Origin: Forficula auricularia
Taxonomy: Eukaryota; Arthropoda; Insecta; Dermaptera; Forficulidae
Assembly (NCBI GenBank): GCA_024734495.1
Contig: JALMQS010000187.1
Span: forward strand, 15,519,173-15,583,172
Length of the DNA: 64,000 bases
Direction of reading: 5' to 3'
In this document: positions 52,291-63,902 of the stretch, in pieces
How the letters are laid out: the number at the start of each line of letters is the position of its first letter
How positions within the stretch are numbered: the first letter of the stretch is position 1
The notes under the pieces: generated by a model
Told to the model about the DNA's origin: nothing
Database searches by the model: none
What the model saw: the letters and a program-made list of their open reading frames with translations, nothing else
Made by a program: the position numbers and the translations under genes

Positions 52291-52450
52291 ATGTAGAAAT
52301 TTCACTTTTTTGGGAATTCGTAAGGTTTATTTAGCCCCAGAAGTGGTTCAAGTTCCTCAAGAAATTTTAAAGAAAAAACATATACTAATGTTCTTTCTAA
52401 ATGGGGCTAAATAAACCTCACGAATTCCCAAAAAATGGAAATTTCTACAT
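52291..52450. mobile_element. Short palindromic MITE
   Basis: Ends ATGTAGAAATTTC and GAAATTTCTACAT. Inner arms GGGAATTCGTAAGGTTTATT and AATAAACCTCACGAATTCCC give about 55 bp of pairing with a loop of about 50 bp. Confidence 0.85.
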
Positions 52451-52489
52451 AATATAGCCATCTGTGTGTATCTATATAATATTTCCATA

Positions 52490-52760
52490 ATAATGTTTGC
52501 CGTTTTTGAGATATTTCGAAAATACGAAGCCAATTTTTTTTTTCATACACGAATACACAATCATATTACTTCACCATACCCAGTATGATAATGTAAAGAA
52601 TTCCGTCATTTATTATATAATTTTTATAAATAATCAAAAAAGGAAAAAATTCATGTATAATAGGATTTTAAAAGAGCTACGACCTTCATCGGTACATCAC
52701 TCAAAGAGGTTCGCGAAATATTTATTCATCAGCACTTTTTATGTTTGGTGAGGTGGCTTA
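52490..52760. repeat. Dispersed repeat, partner of 25930-26560 (inverted)
   Basis: CCGTTTTTGAGATATTTCG...TTTTTTTTTTCATACACGAA...ACCATACCCAGTATGATA is the reverse-oriented counterpart of the block near 25930-26030. Confidence 0.55.
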
Positions 52761-53039
52761 TAATGTTTTTTCTAACTTGACAATTGGACTATTTCTGGAT
52801 CATCTAACTCTAACTACATGCCAAATTTGAATTTCCTGACTATTATAATTTAGAAACTTCCGGCCTGTGGACTAATATCTTGCCAGAATGCTTACGTGTT
52901 TTACCATTGTAAGGAGCTCTAAAAATTGTGATTGAATGCACAATCTGAAAATGCATATTGTTATATCGAACCACCCATGAAAGAAAAATATTTATAAATC
53001 GAAATATTTTTTATCTGTCCAATTGAATTGAAAGGAAAA

Positions 53040-53340
53040 AGAACTCGAGCTTTTCATCATTTGTCAGAAGTTCAGCTGGCCACTCGGTATTTCTAGCATA
53101 CAGCTAGCTATTCAATTCAAGTGGCGTGTCTTATCGCGATATATGCTGAGTGTGCTGGTCGTATTTACTTGGCTTGTGTTATCGGCCTTTTTCCCCGTGT
53201 TTGAAGGCGGGTGGTATACTCGTATTGTGCTTGCCACACGCGTACACTTAACCAACCCCTCAAGGGAACCCAGACGCAGCCTCTGACGTTTCCCTAAAAC
53301 AACACCCCTCATTTTTCACTCTTGCACACACAGACACATA
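53040..53340. promoter_or_regulatory. GC-richer intronic island
   Basis: About 300 bp with many CpG in an AT-rich intron (for example GTGGCGTGTCTTATCGCG, CACGCGTACAC). It is not seen elsewhere in the window and has no ORF worth calling. A candidate regulatory island, by composition only. Confidence 0.3.
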
Positions 53341-53616
53341 TATAATTCAGTATGAGACATTATCCATTGAAAAAATAATTTTCTGAAGCAAACTTTAAAT
53401 TTGATATAAGTTTATTAAAAATTAGAGTCAAAATGTAATCTTTCAAGACTCGGTATCCATTCCTTCAAATTTTGTGATTTAGCCATCTTTTTGTTAGCGA
53501 AACTTTTGAATTGATAAGCTAAAAATGGTATATAAACATTATTCAATTCAATTTATTAGCTTCAACCATTCGATTGCAAGGATTAGTGAGATCATTGGGA
53601 AAATATTATGTTCCTT

Positions 53617-53760
53617 GTAATAATAATAATAATAAAAGTGTCTTTATTTGAAGACCCTTTTTACATTTATATACATTTTTACATAATTTGTTCAGACAAT
53701 TTATTCCCTTGGTCCTTGGACCGTCTGGAACCTTAGATGTAATGTATATAAGTGATTAGT
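53617..53760 (-). mobile_element. LINE 3' end
   Basis: On the minus strand GGTCCAAGGACCAAGGGAAT is followed by TAAATTGTCTGAACAAAT and a (TTA)n tail (plus strand AATAATAATAATAATAA at 53619-53635). AATAAAGACAC near the tail resembles a polyadenylation signal. It looks like the 3' UTR of a non-LTR retrotransposon; no coding part. Confidence 0.5.
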
Positions 53761-54631
53761 CCTTTTTAATAGAAATCTGAGGATTGATTTAATAAAAATC
53801 GAAAGCTTAACTTAATCTAATTATTGAGTTTTAATTTATGTTCGGCTTAATCCTGATTTTCCGTCATATCATCATTATCTGCAAAGATGAAGGCGCAACT
53901 TTCTCGAAAATTTCATTATTTTTAATTAAAAATACCCTTTCACTTTTATTACAATTTTTGTTTAGTTGTTTTAGATTTATATTTAAAATTATAAGAAAAA
54001 ATATCAACTTTTTCAAGACTCTATACAATGCAAATTTTAGTGATTTGCTTTCGATTGGTTTGATCTCGGAATTTAAAACTTTTCGAAGAGGTACAGTTTA
54101 TTAATTCAATCATGTTTACCAAATTTCAGGTTATTAATTACAACCCTTCGATATCGTTCACCATATATGACATTTTTTTTTCTCTTGAAAAGTTCAGCCT
54201 TTTTAGATTTTTTGATATTTTTGTACTCCACGTTTTTAAATACGAAAGCTTATTTACTAATCAGTTCTTCATTTTGTAAATACAAACTTGCCTCCATAAC
54301 AAACCTTTTACCATAAGACTTTCTGTTCTTTCGTGAGAAATCTGATAGAGACAAAAATTAAATAATACTTGAAAATTATTTTTTTCCTCAGCGTTTCAGA
54401 CATTTCTAAATACAATAACCAAAATTAATAAAATCGAATGAATTCAATACATGTACTTCGGCATTCCTCAGTTTTAATATTTTTTGTATCTTCAATATAT
54501 AAAATTTTATTAACTTTTGAATTTTTTTCTGCTTTTACTCTTGAATATCAATAATATAATTATTTTTATACTAAGTACAGTATATTATATATTTCTTATC
54601 AGAGTAATTGCTTTCTTTTAGCCTTATCATT
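53761..54631. other. AT-rich sequence
   Basis: No supported feature; open frames here are AT-driven. Confidence 0.5.
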
Positions 54632-54940
54632 TTAATATTTTATATTATTGTTTATCTGGTTGTTTTTATTTTCATTTGCATAAGTTGACCATGTAGTCGC
54701 AATGCCAGGCACGTAATCTATTGTAGCTGGTGTTGTTTGCACTCCCTCTCCAAATAAGGATATCTTTTCACCTGGTCGTCTTCTGATCCTTTGTTTCTGC
54801 AGTTCCGGTTCTGGTATCCCTCGGGAACTCTGCGGGGGAGGAGAGTTTCTCTTAGGGTTTTTCATTATCCCCATAACCAGAACAGGGACCAGATGCCGCA
54901 CAGGCAGACAGCTGCTTCTGCCTTTTTCTTGATAAAAAAT
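54632..54940 (-). other. Unrecognised open frame, possible gene or element relic
   Basis: The minus strand encodes about 100 residues including SSRGIPEPELQKQRIRRRPG, then EKISLFGEGVQTTPATIDYV and ending in an Asn-rich tail. Composition is balanced and unlike the AT-driven frames around it. CCCCCGCAG|AG at 54834 could be a splice acceptor. No family recognised; it could be a terminal exon on the minus strand, a retrocopy or a transposon piece. Confidence 0.3.
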
Positions 54941-55235
54941 TTATTAATCAACATTTCCTAAAAAGGGTATGGATACTGATGTTACTTGAGCATATTATAG
55001 TAGGTATAGTTTGCAAATCATTATTCCAAATAATTAATAATTGTCTAGAAGTTCATTTGCATAATTAGCAATTTATAATATCTTTTTTAGAAAAGTCTAC
55101 TGAGACTTTCCATATTTTCATACAACTCTCGCTGGTAATAATAAAACTTGAAAAGCAAAATTGACGTTGTTAGCAGTTTTTATTGATTTCATTCGGAATA
55201 TAAACACTGCTTCATTTCTAATCAACTGTTGATAA

Positions 55236-56190
55236 ATGAGGCGTTCAAAAGCAGAATGGACTATCCCACTATTGGTTATTTATGAGAAATTCAGCAAAAA
55301 AGAGCTAAAGATTCGAGGCAAAAGTGCTGTAATCTAACAGGACGTTTAAAAACTAAGTTTGGTCCCGAAGGGTGAACCGCGACCTAATATGCTGTACACC
55401 TACTTCCACTCGTACTTCCAAATATTTCCAAGTACTTCCAAATATTTCTAGGCACTTCCAAATATTTCCAAGTACTTCCAAAATACTTCCAAAGATGTGT
55501 ACACCTACTTCCAATTGCGGATCACCCCTCGTTTGGTCCACTCTCTCTATTTAGTTTTATCAAAAACCTACTTGATTATAGAGATTTATCAGCGAAAATG
55601 AGATTTGTGGGATGGTCCACTCTGCTTTTGAACGCCTCAAATATTCTTCACTTAAACAAACTTAAACATATATTTTTCTAATTTTTAGTTCATTTTCAAC
55701 ATGGACATCGTAAATTTATTATTCTAACAAATTACAAAAGTCCTTCAGAATATCATATTATAATATTTTATTATTATATTATGTGATATGGTATCTAGTT
55801 TTCTTTTAAAATTTTCTTGATAACTGTTACCTATATATAATTATATCCTTTGAAGTCCACTCTGTCTATCAAAAACCTACTTGATTATAGAGGTTTATCA
55901 GCGAAAATGAGATTTGTGGGATGGTCCACTCTGCTTTTGAACACCTCAAATATTCTTCACTTAAACATATATTTTTCGAATTTTTAGTTCATTTTCAACT
56001 TGTACAACGTAAATTTATTATTCTAACAAATTACTAAAGTCCTTCAGAATATTATATTATAATAGTTTATTATTTTATTATGTGATATGGTATTATCATA
56101 GTACTAACACTTTATTTCGTTCTAGTTTTCTTTTAAAATTTTCTTGATAACTGTTAGCTATATAATTATATCCTTTGAAAGAACCTTATT
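55236..56190. repeat. Tandem duplication around an inverted motif
   Basis: GCGTTCAAAAGCAGAATGGA (55240) returns as its complement at 55606-55635, and again (as GAACACCTC) at 55920-55945. The block TATCAAAAACCTACTTGATT through ATGTGATATGGTA occurs twice, about 310 bp apart (55556-55790 and 55866-56090), so a TIR element end has been tandemly duplicated. Confidence 0.75.
55366..55531. mobile_element. CGAGG hAT-like MITE, copy 3
   Basis: Starts CGAAGGGTGAACCGCG and ends TGCGGATCACCCCTCG, with an exact 8-bp duplication TTTGGTCC (55358-55365, 55532-55539). The interior differs, with repeats of CTTCCAAATATTTCCAAGTA, so it is a variant family member. Confidence 0.9.
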
Positions 56191-56454
56191 CATTTAGAAT
56201 TTTCCCTTTTCCCAGGTATTTTTTTTACTTTATTAATCAAGTTTGTTTGAATTTTATAAAACATTAAATTCTTTAAATTCAACAAAAAAGCTAATAAATT
56301 TATTCGTATATAAATTATCCATAGACGTAATTAATTTATCGCACTTAGTGCTTTTGTAGTTGACTTATTTTTATTAGTAAAAAAATAAAAAAATTCTGTT
56401 TTCAATAATAATTAAATAGATATTTGTTTACTTTTTCTGCATCCTAGACGGAAT

Positions 56455-56640
56455 CAGGGGATGATAATGTTTTAGAAAGATTAGTTTGGACTCGAATGAA
56501 TTTGGGAAGTCGAGTCTTGAAACCTGTTTGACAATATACCTATATAATTTTATCAGGTTGAAGAAAGCAAAAAGCAAGTCCTTTCTCTAGAAGTCATAGA
56601 GATAAACTAATTGCCGAATGCGTTAGTTAGATTTCTTTCT
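56455..56640 (+). repeat. Dispersed repeat D, copy 4
   Basis: Diverged copy recognised by TCTCTAGAAGTCATAGAGATAA and CGAATGCGTTAGTTAGA, matching 45020-45070. Confidence 0.5.
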
Positions 56641-57242
56641 AATTTAAAGAGTGTAGAATATTTCAACTAACATTTTAAATTAGTCTATATAGATAACTTG
56701 GCACGTTGAAAGCACCAGTTCCCAAATAATCTCCAAAGCTATATCTGACATGGGTTACCGTCTACAGATACTGTGTACTAGACACATTTACAGGTTTCAC
56801 AACTGTAACATATGTAATTGTACTACATATAAACAAAGGAAGGAATGGAAAACTAGTATTTCACCACTAGTTATATTGTAGTTTATACAATAAATATTAA
56901 TTCTTGTATTCATAATTTCTTTCAAGAAGGTCCTGAATTATTTTGTAAAGGGGATTTTGAAATGTCTCTTTTTTTATTTGTAAGGCTGGTAACAAAGTAA
57001 GATGGGGGGGGGGGGGTGTTGTCTATTATTTTATATATTTTATTATACTTTTTTTTATTGCTTAATAGAAATAAATACATTTTGAGTTTACACTGTCCAT
57101 ATACTATGTAGGTAATTTCTAAGTATGCGGACTCATGGTAAAACTGAACCTAAAACTGGCTAGAACTTGAGACTTATTACCCCACCACATTAAACGTTCC
57201 GTTGGTCTGGAAAAATTAAAACGATATTTTTTCAATTCTTTA
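56641..57242. other. AT-rich sequence with a G-run
   Basis: A G-run occurs at 57005-57016. No other feature. Confidence 0.5.
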
Positions 57243-57250
57243 GTTGAAGC

Positions 57251-57406
57251 CGGAGGGTGAATCGCGATTGGAATTAGGTGTACACCGTCTTTGGAATTAC
57301 TTTGGAATTCATTAGATAATTTATTGTCATCTTTTGTCTTCTACTTGGAAATGTAAGTGGAAGTGGAAATAGGTGTACACGATTTTAGCTCGCGGTTCAC
57401 CCCTCG
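57251..57406. mobile_element. CGAGG hAT-like MITE, copy 4
   Basis: 156 bp starting CGGAGGGTGAATCGCGATTG and ending CGCGGTTCACCCCTCG, with an exact 8-bp duplication GTTGAAGC (57243-57250, 57407-57414). This copy best defines the family as hAT-like. Confidence 0.95.
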
Positions 57407-57414
57407 GTTGAAGC

Positions 57415-59129
57415 TTAGGCTTTCGGTTAAAGATTAAGATTCATATCGTTTTGAGAATGACAAGGCTTTGAGCCTACACCAAAGCCTTATACTATAATAA
57501 ACATGGTAAAATGATATTTTAAGGGATTAATAGCAAGAGTTTTAGAATTTTAATAGTTTTACATAGCGACTATAATTAAAATAAAATTTAATTTTTTCAA
57601 AGCCTACAGACTAACTGAAATGGAATTTACGTAAATGGCTTAAAATTAGCGACAGCCTTGGACTTAACCCGTTGGCTAAAAGTAAAGAATAGAACTGATT
57701 AATTATTTTTAGACAAACGTCGTTAGTTAACGTCAGAATGTGAAATCCCATTTCGATCAAATTCTAATCAGCTCTAAACAATTGAATATATTCAAGAAAA
57801 AATAATTAAATACATAGAAATCTAAAAAATAAATAAATAGTCAAAAACAGAAATTACAAGGGTTAAGTACACTCATGAAAAAATCTTTCGGCCTAAAAGT
57901 GAACATTACTTTTCATCCGAAAATTTACTTTTTTTTTTTTTTTACTAAATTGATTTAAAAAAGTAGATCTCTTTTGGAAAAATCTATTTTGTTCGGAAAT
58001 TTTAATTAAAAATACATATAATTTTTTGTATGATTATAAATACTACGAATGATAATGTACAAAAGATAAATTTTCATTTTATTTTTGAAGCTCTCCCCAA
58101 ACTTTCCTATGAAAATAACCTCAGAGCATATAATAAATAATCTAATCTAATTCTATGAATAGTAAAATAAAAAGGGTAGAATTTAATTTTATCGTTTAAG
58201 GGAGTTCGAGACAGCTTATCTATCTGGTTGATCTTCAAAAAAATATTTTGTATTTCTGCAGAGTGACAACTTCTTCCTACTAAATTTTTTAATAAAAAAT
58301 GTTAATAATGAGGTTAATTTCGAATAAAAATCTTTGTTTTGATAATATTAATAAAAATAATATTGAGATAAATTGTTTCTCATTATAAAACATTTATTTA
58401 ACACAATAACAATTTCAAGAAATAGAGTTGGAATTCTGCACTAGTGCTTTTGTTATATTCTGTTGGCTGCAAATAACTTTTTATTTTTTTACATTTATGA
58501 ATAACTAATTAACTAGACTGTCAAATCTATTGAAAAATTCATCATTCGATTCATAAAAGTTGAATTATTGATCTATATAGATTTGTTGAAAATGGTGTAA
58601 TTTGTATAGAAGTTATAGCCCTTTTAAAAGCTCGGCCATTTACTTCCATGTTAAAAGGACAATTTTCAATCATTTATTTCTCGGTAATGGGACAGACGAT
58701 CAACTTCAAATTTCGGTAATAAATATTTAATACATCAATGATTCGATGGTAAAATTTGAGAATTTTCTTATAAAAATGATCTACAGTCCCGAACCCCCTT
58801 TAATCCCTTAAAACACTAAGATTTCTCCTGGAAGAGCCATACTACTCTTAAAAATGTATTTACTTTCACTAACCAATAATTTTATTTACCTTATTTTATT
58901 TTATGTTAATAAAACAATTTACATTTGTATTTATTGATTTAATTTGTATAATTAAACGTGATATATATATGTTTATATAATATGCTATCTAAATTCTATC
59001 AGATAATTATGAATAGGGATAATGATAGAGTAAAGCATTTTCAATTTATTAGCAGCCTCTAATTATATCCACAGGAAATTCATTTGAAATGCAACTAAAC
59101 ATTTTGTTCTGGACTACTTCAAATTAAAA
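57415..59129. other. AT-rich sequence
   Basis: About 1.7 kb without a supported gene or repeat. Confidence 0.5.
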
Positions 59130-59330
59130 CGTAAAACGTTAGCATTTGCCACTGGAAATGAATGATTGAATGAACTTGCGTGGCAACTTGAGTGCTGGTT
59201 TTAGTTGCGTGCATTGCCATTGCCATAGATAGGGCTTTAGGGCTTGGCTATAGCTCAAGCACAAGCTTTAATGATGCAAACCAACAATATTTGTTTGCAT
59301 TTGGACAACATTTGCTAAACTATCCTTTCA
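59130..59330. promoter_or_regulatory. Candidate conserved non-coding block
   Basis: A stretch of balanced composition (TGAACTTGCGTGGCAACTTG, GTTGCGTGCATTGCCATTGC) in AT-rich DNA, ending AATATTTGTTTGCATTTGG, which contains a forkhead-type TATTTGTTTGC site. No ORF and no copy elsewhere in the window. Regulatory role is a guess. Confidence 0.25.
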
Positions 59331-59508
59331 ATTTATAATAGAATTTTGATTACTAGCCAATTTCGCACATGAACAAATACTTTTCGAATTCAGATATTTG
59401 GTTTAATTTTTTACTTACTGATCTCTCATTTTAAAAAATTGTCTATTATTTATACGAACATGAATTTAGGTCATTTATCAATGATTTTAATAGATATGTT
59501 TTGTTTAT

Positions 59509-59614
59509 ATTGCATGTAGGAGGGTCTTGTCCCCTCGGGAGTCGAACCCAAGCACTAGTAAGCTTTCCGGGCAACTAGTCAGACTCTTGAGACCATCACC
59601 TCCAAACATGCAAT
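59509..59614 (-). mobile_element. tRNA-derived SINE T, copy 2
   Basis: Minus strand: GCTTACTAGTGCTTGGGTTC then GACTCCCGAGGGGAC, the B-box arm, bounded by complementary CATGCAATATA ends. It matches the SINE at 30779-30886 and interrupts the satellite. Confidence 0.7.
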
Positions 59615-59627
59615 ATATAACAAAAGC

Positions 59628-59781
59628 CGAGGGGGAACCGCGATTGGAATTAGGTGTTCACGTCTTTGGAATTATTTTGGAATTCATTAGATAATGCCCC
59701 TTCATCTATTGTCTTCTACTTGAAAATGAAAGTGGAAATCGAAGTAGGTGTACACGATATTAGGTCGCGGTTCACCCCTCG
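59628..59781. mobile_element. CGAGG hAT-like MITE, copy 5
   Basis: 154 bp with flanks ACAAAAGC and ACGAAAGC (one mismatch). It lies between satellite units but is not part of the co-amplified set, since its flanks differ. Confidence 0.88.
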
Positions 59782-60290
59782 ACGAAAGCCAAGTCTATTC
59801 TTTATTTTCTCAATATATTTGGGAGTCTGAGGAATGAAAGAAGAGGACTATATATAGCCAATTTCACACACGAACAAATGTTTTTCGAATTAAGATTTTC
59901 AGTTTTATTTTCTGCTTTCCAATCTCTCATTTAAAAAATTTGTCAATTTTTTTTTTTTATTTTCCCAATATATTTATTTGGGAGGTTGAGGAATGAAAAA
60001 AAGAGGAGTATAGGCAATTTCATACACACTAACAAATGCTTTTCTGATTCATTTTTTTTTTTCACTTTCTGATTTCTCATTTATAAAATTTGTCTATTCT
60101 ATATATTCTCAATATATTTGTAAGACTGAGGAATGAAAAAAGAGGGCTATAGCCAATTTTACACATGAACAAATCCTTTTCAAATTTAGATTTTTATTTT
60201 TCACTTTCTGATTCCTCATTTATAATATTCGTTTATTCTTTATTTTCTCAATATATTTGAGAGTTTGAGAAATGAAAGAAGAGGGTTATA

Positions 60291-60453
60291 CGAGAGGTGA
60301 ACCGCGATTGGAATTAGGTGTACACCGTCTTTGGAATTATGTGGAATTATTTTGGAATTTAGATAATGCCCCTTCATCTATTGTCTTCTACTTGGGAATG
60401 AAAGTGGAAGTGGAACTAGGTGTACAAGACATTAGGTCGCGATTCACCCCTCG
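60291..60453. mobile_element. CGAGG MITE in satellite, unit 1
   Basis: Starts CGAGAGGTGAACCGCGATTG and ends CGATTCACCCCTCG, with flanks GGGTTATA / GGTTATAT. The MITE-less units read AGAGGACTATATATAGCC at this point, giving the empty site. Confidence 0.9.
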
Positions 60454-60607
60454 GGTTATATATAGCCAATTTCACACAAGAACAAGTTTTTCCAATTCTG
60501 ATTTTCAGTTTTATTTTTTACTTTCTGATTTTTCATTTAAAAAATTCGTCTATTCTTTATTTTCTCAATATATTTGGGAGTTTGAGAAATGAAAGAAGAG
60601 GGTTATA

Positions 60608-60763
60608 CGAGGGGTGAACCGCGATTGGAATTAAGTGTACACCGTCTTTGGAATTATTTTGGAATTCATTAGATAATGCCCCTTCATCTATTGTCTTCTA
60701 CTTGGAAATGAAAGTGGAAATGGAACTAGGTGTACACGATATTAGGTCGCGATTCAGCCCTCG
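60608..60763. mobile_element. CGAGG MITE in satellite, unit 2
   Basis: Same flanks as unit 1; the right end reads TTCAGCCCTCG, a change shared with units 3 and 4, so these three descend from one copy. Confidence 0.9.
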
Positions 60764-60916
60764 GGTTATATATAGCCAATTTCACACACGAACAAGTTAT
60801 CCAATTCTGATTTTCAGTTTTATTTTTTACTTTCTGATTTCTCATTTAAAAAATTCGTCTATTCTTTATTTTCTCAATATATTTGGGAGTTTGAGAAATG
60901 AAAGAAGAGGGTTATA

Positions 60917-61082
60917 CGAGGGGTAAACCGCGATTGGAATTAAGTGTACACCGTCTTTGGAATTATGTGGAATTATTTTGGAATTCATTAGATAATTCCC
61001 CTTCATCTATTGTCTTCTACTTGGAAATGAAAGTGGAAATGGAACTAGGTGTACACGATATTAGGTCGCGATTCAGCCCTCG
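60917..61082. mobile_element. CGAGG MITE in satellite, unit 3
   Basis: Starts CGAGGGGTAAACCGCG, a change shared only with unit 4, and has the TTCAGCCCTCG end. Confidence 0.9.
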
Positions 61083-61235
61083 GGTTATATATAGCCAATT
61101 TCACACACGAACAAGTTTTCCAATTCTGATTTTCAGTTTTATTTTTTACTTTCTGATTTCTCATTTAAAAAATTCGTCTATTCTTTATTTTCTCAATATA
61201 TTTGGGAGTTTGAGAAATGAAAGAAGAGGGTTATA

Positions 61236-61401
61236 CGAGGGGTAAACCGCGATTGGAATTAAGTGTACACCGTCTTTGGAATTATGTGGAATTATTTTGG
61301 AATTCATTAGATAATTCCCCTTCATCTATTGTCTTCTACTTGGAAATGAAAGTGGAAATGGAACTAGGTGTACACGATATTAGGTCGCGATTCAGCCCTC
61401 G
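61236..61401. mobile_element. CGAGG MITE in satellite, unit 4
   Basis: Essentially identical to unit 3, indicating the latest duplication in the array. Confidence 0.9.
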
Positions 61402-61599
61402 GGTTATATATAGCCAATTTCACACACGAACAAGTTTTCCAATTCTGATTTTCAGTTTTATTTTTTACTTTCTGATTTCTCATTTAAAAAATTCGACTAT
61501 TCTTTATTTTCTCAATATATTTGGGAGGTTGAGAAATGAAAAAAGAAGACTAGGGGAAATCCTAAATTATGCTATTTTCCACAGATCGAAAAAGATATT

Positions 61600-61770
61600 A
61601 AATGTGAGACTATTTGAAGAGCGAAGAGGTTGCCAGGGATGGTTTAATTGAGGCGGATGTTTGTATTAAACCAGCCTTAGGACTGTTTACTCTGTGATGA
61701 TAATATAATTATTTGCTAATAGAAATGTGTGATTAAACAAGTCTTAGCCTTGTTCTCTGATGATGATTTG
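61600..61770 (+). mobile_element. Two LINE 3' ends
   Basis: TTAAACCAGCCTTAGGACTG followed by TGTGATGATAAT (to 61705) and a second GATTAAACAAGTCTTAGCCT followed by TGATGATGA (to 61767) match the 3' end of the LINE at 16714-17577 (AAACCAGTCTTAGGACTGTA, then (GAT)n). Both are very short 5'-truncated copies. Confidence 0.75.
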
Positions 61771-61979
61771 TCATTTTATGAACTGTAGGAGTGGTTAAAT
61801 TTATCATGCTCACTAGTAGACCGGTCTAATGTATTCACTCAAGATACTTCAATTTATTTCTCCTTATTTGTATTTTAGATATGATAGAGAAAAAATATTT
61901 CAAACATATTTTTCTTATTAACTTTTATAACTTACATTTACAAAATTCAGAAAAATGAATTGCATTTAAGGACCTTAAT

Positions 61980-62115
61980 ATTTATTAGTAATGAAGCTGT
62001 TGAAGCTTTTATTTTTGTGATTAATTTGATTAAAAATTGAATTAATTATAATTATTTATTGAAACAAATAAATACGACATTTCGATCGACTTATTCTGGG
62101 ATCGTTCTCAAGTAT
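61980..62115. repeat. Repeat block shared with 29256, next to a worn hammerhead-like motif
   Basis: 61988-62030 matches 29256-29300. At 62074-62115 the minus strand reads CTTGAGA, CGATC...GATC, GAAATGTCG, a layout like the hammerhead motifs but with a changed core. Weak. Confidence 0.4.
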
Positions 62116-62733
62116 GAGCACCCACTCTGATTATAGATTAACCTTAATATTATTACTAATATTTTGAAATTCGGAAGAAAACGTTTGTATTTTTTGTGCT
62201 AAAAGTTTCATTTTTCTAGCTCAACCCTTTTTCAACTCTTATTGATTTTGTAGAAGATTCTTGGGGGTCTTGAAAATAAATCTTCTTCCTTAATTTATAA
62301 ATTATAAGTGTAAATAAAGTAAAAAATTAAAAGTCAATTAATAAGAATTAAATTTTCGACTGAAAGACCGTTTTAATTTAATTTATAAAGTTACGAGAAA
62401 ACATTATTAAAATTATTTTCTCTTTCATTTGAAAAACTTGCATTGTATATAGGTATATTGTGACACCTATGATAAATCTATATTTATTATAATCTATTTA
62501 AGCTATAATTAATATAATCTAAAAAAGCTATAATTATTATAATCTCTAAAAGGTAATAACTCATTCTATACTTTGGTTACAAAACAGAAATTGCAAAAAC
62601 TTTGATATTATATTGAATATTATTATTGTATATTTATAACTGAAAAACATAGCTAATAAAGATAAATTATTATTATCTTAAAATTAACTTGAATTATTAA
62701 TAGAATTTAGCTGTAGAAAAGTTCATACTTTTT
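62116..62733. other. AT-rich sequence
   Basis: No supported feature. Confidence 0.5.
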
Positions 62734-62836
62734 AACCGACTTCAAAAAAGGAGTAGGTTCTCAATTCGATTGATTTTTTTTTTGTCTATGTTACCTGATA
62801 TCTTCACCAATTGTGAACCGATTTTTGAAGTCGGTT
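62734..62836. mobile_element. Small AACCGACTTC palindromic repeat
   Basis: Starts AACCGACTTCAAAAAAGGAG and ends TTTTTGAAGTCGGTT, about 100 bp. Elements of this type, with GGAGTAGGTTCTCAATTCG inside, are widespread in insect genomes. Confidence 0.8.
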
Positions 62837-63371
62837 TTATTTTTTTATAAAAATTATTCCTATTTTTGTGGGAAAAAATGTCTTTGAAAAAAATCATCAA
62901 AATTAAATATTTAATGAAATATATAAAACAAAGCCAGAATCCTTTCAATTTACAACCTAATTAAAATTATTTGAATTATTCAAATAATGTTTTTATTATG
63001 TTCGTCTTCAACAAGTATATATCTATAATACATTAAATCTTTCATTGGCGTAGAATTAAAAACCCGTCTCAAAATGAACATTTTTATTTATTTGAAGATT
63101 TCATGTACCTCAGTTTGTTGATTGGCAACGCTTGTTGATTACTTAATTGGATGACCATTTATAAAGATACCTCAAGGCCGCATAATATTTTCATTAGGTA
63201 ACTCACTTTTAATTGAAGATCATTTGAAAATGGCCACTTTTCTCCATCATGAAAAATTTGATCCTTCCCAAAATATGGCAAACATTTGATTAAAATTTTA
63301 ATAAAAATTTTGAATTAAGGAGAAATTATTAATTATTATTATTAATACACATAACTTGTGATTTTCAAGTT
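62837..63371. other. AT-rich sequence
   Basis: No supported feature. Confidence 0.5.
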
Positions 63372-63384
63372 TGTATCTTATTTA

Positions 63385-63470
63385 CAAAGAGAAACAAAGA
63401 GGTTTTCCTCTGCTTGATGCAAATAAACATACACACACACATATAGAGAGAGAGAGAGAGAGATGATATA

Positions 63471-63527
<57 letters not shown>

Positions 63528-63713
63528 TGTTTGTTTGAAACTATAGTTTCGAAGACTTGGTCATCATCATCAGTCTTTTTTAATTATAAATGTTGTTTTT
63601 CATGGAGTCAATATCGTATGGATATTGAAAATTTGATGTTCTTTCACTGGTGGTCAGCTTAGAATGATGATGAAGACCAAGTCTTCGAAACTATAGTCTC
63701 AAACAAATAAATA

Positions 63714-63784
<71 letters not shown>

Positions 63785-63902
63785 TATATCATCTCGATAT
63801 ATATATGTGTATGTTTATTTGCATCAAGCAGGGGACAACCTCTTTGTTTCTCTTTGTGAATCAACAACTCTGCTACTCTCGGCAAAACAAAAACTTTTCA
63901 AT
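63385..63902 (+). mobile_element. Fold-back element with inner hammerhead-like palindrome (HHL-5)
   Basis: Flanked by an exact 13-bp duplication TGTATCTTATTTA (63372-63384, 63903-63915). It starts CAAAGAGAAACAAAGAGG and ends with the family tail GGCAAAACAAAAACTTTTCA. Inside, (TA)n tracts (63476-63524 and about 63716-63781) flank an inner palindrome (63527-63707) with GTTTGAAACTATAG and its complement. The inner arms carry CTGATGA...GAAAC at 63541-63575 (minus) and ATGATGA...GAAAC at 63664-63700 (plus). Confidence 0.85.
63541..63575 (-). ncRNA. Hammerhead-ribozyme-like motif
   Basis: Minus strand: CTGATGA (63567-63573), stem GATGAC-CAA-GTCTTC with one mismatch, GAAAC (tttc at 63547-63550), then CTATAG and GTT. 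The partner copy on the plus strand has a perfect GAAGAC-CAA-GTCTTC stem but lost the leading C of the core. Confidence 0.4.

Larger units (their letters stand above)
59345..61545. repeat. Satellite with 150-bp units, some carrying a MITE
   Basis: The basic unit is about 150 bp: AGCCAATTTCACACACGAAC, TTTTCAGTTTTATTTT, CTTTCTGATTTCTCATTTA, TTCTCAATATATTTGGGAG, TGAGAAATGAAAGAAGAGG. Units without a MITE begin near 59345, 59850, 60010 and 60150. From 60291 four successive units each contain the CGAGG MITE, raising the period to 317, 309 and 319 bp. The last three are nearly identical, so amplification was recent. The many long open frames here are repeat copies of non-coding sequence. Confidence 0.92.

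Noticed and set aside
60272..61651. Series of open frames of 90-144 codons with near-identical proteins
   Set aside because: They are successive copies of the MITE-bearing satellite unit; the frame is open only because unit length and composition allow it.
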